From contig QHZM01000066.1 of the NCBI GenBank assembly GCA_003224665.1, forward strand, positions 1-5,657: a DNA stretch of 5,657 nucleotides. Reading direction: 5' to 3'. The DNA comes from Acidobacteriota bacterium (GTDB lineage: Bacteria > Acidobacteriota > Terriglobia > UBA7540). The translations under genes and the position numbers were made by a program. Each line of letters starts with the position of its first letter. Position 1 is the stretch's first letter. The notes under the pieces are model-generated. The model had not been told where the DNA came from, made no database searches, and saw nothing but the letters and a program-made list of their open reading frames with translations. Below, piece by piece: positions 4,451-5,657 of the stretch.

Positions 4451-5657
4451 ATGGATTCTTTCAAACCTTTCGTTCCGCACGATTCGCCCGAACCCGAATT
4501 CACCTTAAAAGCCGTTTTGGCCGGCCTGGTGATGGCGGCGCTGTTCGGCGCGGCAAACGCCTACCTCGGGATGAAAGCCGGCCAGACCGTGGCGGCGACG
4601 ATTCCCGCCGCCGTCATTGCGATTGCGCTTTTTCGCCTGCCGTTTTTCCGCGGCGGAGTCCTCGAGCAGAACCTCACTCGCACCGCAGCTTCCGTCGGCG
4701 AAGCCCTCGTCGCCGGCGCCGTGTTCACCATCCCCGCCTTCATGATGGTCAACGTCGGCGGCGAGCGCCTCTGGCTCGAGCTTCGCAGCCATTTTTGGGC
4801 GGCCTCGTTCATTCTTCTCGCCGGGGGCCTGCTCGGGATTTTCTTCATTATTATCCTTCGACGCCCGCTCTGCGTTGAGTCGGACCTGCCTTTCCCCGAA
4901 AGCACCGCGAGCGCCGAAATCGTCAAGGCCGGCCAGCAGACCCGGACCGACGCCCCCAAGTACATCTTCGGGGCGCTCGGCCTCGGCGCGCTTCTCCAGT
5001 TGCTGAAAGACGAAAAGGGAATTCAGATGTTCAGGGAGACGGTTGGCTTCTTCGTGCGCTTCCCTCGCTCGCTCATCAGCTACCGGGTTGCCGGGAGCAA
5101 ATCGCTTGGAGAAGTCTCCTATGCCGGAGGCATCAGCTACACCACGCCCTCAGCTTCACCCGCGCTGATCGGGATCGGCTACATCATCGGCCCGCGGCTG
5201 GCGGCCATCAATTTCGCCGGCGGAGTCCTCGCCTGGCTGGTCTTGATCCCTCTCGTCCTCTTCATCGACCCCGAACTGCCGCAACGTCTCGCGCCGGCGG
5301 CCGGTGGCCAAGCTGCCTGGGATGTGATCAGCGACGGCATCTGGCGCAACGTCGTCCGCCCCATTGCGGTCGGCGCGATGCTCGTCGGAGCCGCCAACAC
5401 TCTTTACGGAATGCGCGAGTCCATCATGCGCTCGATCCGAGGGGCGGTCCGGGCCTCGGCGGGCTCGGTGAGCGGCCCAAGTTCCGCCCTGACGCGCCTC
5501 GATCTGGACATCCCCATCAAGTGGATTGCCCTCTCAATCGCCGGCCTGGTGGTGCCCATCACGGCGATCTACCACCACTTTGCCGGAAGTTGGCGAGCCG
5601 CGATCGTGGCCGCTCTGGTGATGACGCTGAGCGGATTTTTCCTCGCAGCGGTCGGGG
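4451..5657 (+). CDS. OPT-family oligopeptide transporter, N-terminal 402 residues (cut by window edge)
   Basis: The frame stays open from ATG 4451 to the last base, so the 3' part is missing; family members are usually around 600-700 residues. OPT proteins are multi-spanning inner-membrane symporters for oligopeptides or metal chelates. Family motifs visible are NAYLGMKAGQTVAATIPAAVI (36-56), EQNLTRTAASVGEALVAG then FTIPAF (72-97), and LPFPESTASAEIVKAG (146-161), the counterpart of the LPYPEGTACAEVLKAG stretch of bacterial OPTs. Hydrophobic segments lie at about 19-35, 46-61, 84-102, 116-136, 171-185 and from 230 onward. AAGGA (4441-4445), five bases before the ATG, supports the start. It follows the M20 dipeptidase after a palindrome-rich spacer, so imported peptides could be cleaved by the neighbour. 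Substrate (peptide or iron-siderophore type) cannot be decided from this portion. Confidence 0.92.
   Translation, partial: MDSFKPFVPHDSPEPEFTLKAVLAGLVMAALFGAANAYLGMKAGQTVAATIPAAVIAIALFRLPFFRGGVLEQNLTRTAASVGEALVAGAVFTIPAFMMVNVGGERLWLELRSHFWAASFILLAGGLLGIFFIIILRRPLCVESDLPFPESTASAEIVKAGQQTRTDAPKYIFGALGLGALLQLLKDEKGIQMFRETVGFFVRFPRSLISYRVAGSKSLGEVSYAGGISYTTPSASPALIGIGYIIGPRLAAINFAGGVLAWLVLIPLVLFIDPELPQRLAPAAGGQAAWDVISDGIWRNVVRPIAVGAMLVGAANTLYGMRESIMRSIRGAVRASAGSVSGPSSALTRLDLDIPIKWIALSIAGLVVPITAIYHHFAGSWRAAIVAALVMTLSGFFLAAVG

Noticed and set aside
4363..4878. 171-codon + strand frame across the start of the transporter
   Set aside because: It is an Arg-rich shadow that runs through the palindrome cluster. 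The OPT frame beginning at 4451 has membrane segments and family motifs.

Overview
The window is bacterial, GC-rich and densely coded, with every supported gene on the + strand. Acidobacteriota is the most likely source. The clues are a small hypothetical protein of a type I associate with that phylum, REP-like extragenic palindromes of the GGCGGG...CCCGCC and CCTCC...GTAGC kinds, and the overall gene mix. No ribosomal or other phylogenetic marker is present, so this placement is tentative.

Layout. Positions 1-70 hold the last 22 codons of an unidentified gene. Twenty-six bases later comes an AhpD-like / carboxymuconolactone decarboxylase-family gene (97-684). Its reading frame is interrupted only by one TGA, exactly where the second cysteine of the family's CxxC redox motif belongs. 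The frame and the family homology continue unbroken after it, and a hairpin resembling a bacterial SECIS element starts a few bases downstream. I read it as a selenoprotein with a CPFU active site, and it is the main finding here. A conventional gene caller would split it into two fragments or report only one. Positions 685-942 hold nothing I can support. A 105-residue conserved hypothetical protein follows (943-1260).

A well-formed sigma-70-type promoter (1342-1371) then drives a PgsA-like CDP-alcohol phosphatidyltransferase (1387-1920). Its catalytic motif is perfect, but its C-terminal membrane part appears to be lost and replaced by a Pro/Ala-rich tail containing a REP-like palindrome. 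After an AT-rich leader comes a Dps-like (DPSL, thioferritin-type) ferritin-superfamily protein (2176-2742), closed by a perfect 15-bp hairpin. Next is an M20-family metallopeptidase of the CNDP/DUG1 dipeptidase type (2944-4320) with its own promoter. A cluster of palindromes (4333-4433) separates it from an OPT-family oligopeptide transporter (4451 to the window end, truncated by the edge).

Two functional themes can be inferred. Thiol/peroxide defence is suggested by the AhpD-like selenoprotein and the Dps-like protein, which are not obviously co-transcribed. Peptide use is suggested by the dipeptidase beside an oligopeptide transporter: import followed by cytosolic hydrolysis. No selenocysteine-insertion genes (selA, selB, selC, selD) lie in the window, so the selenoprotein call depends on the rest of the genome.
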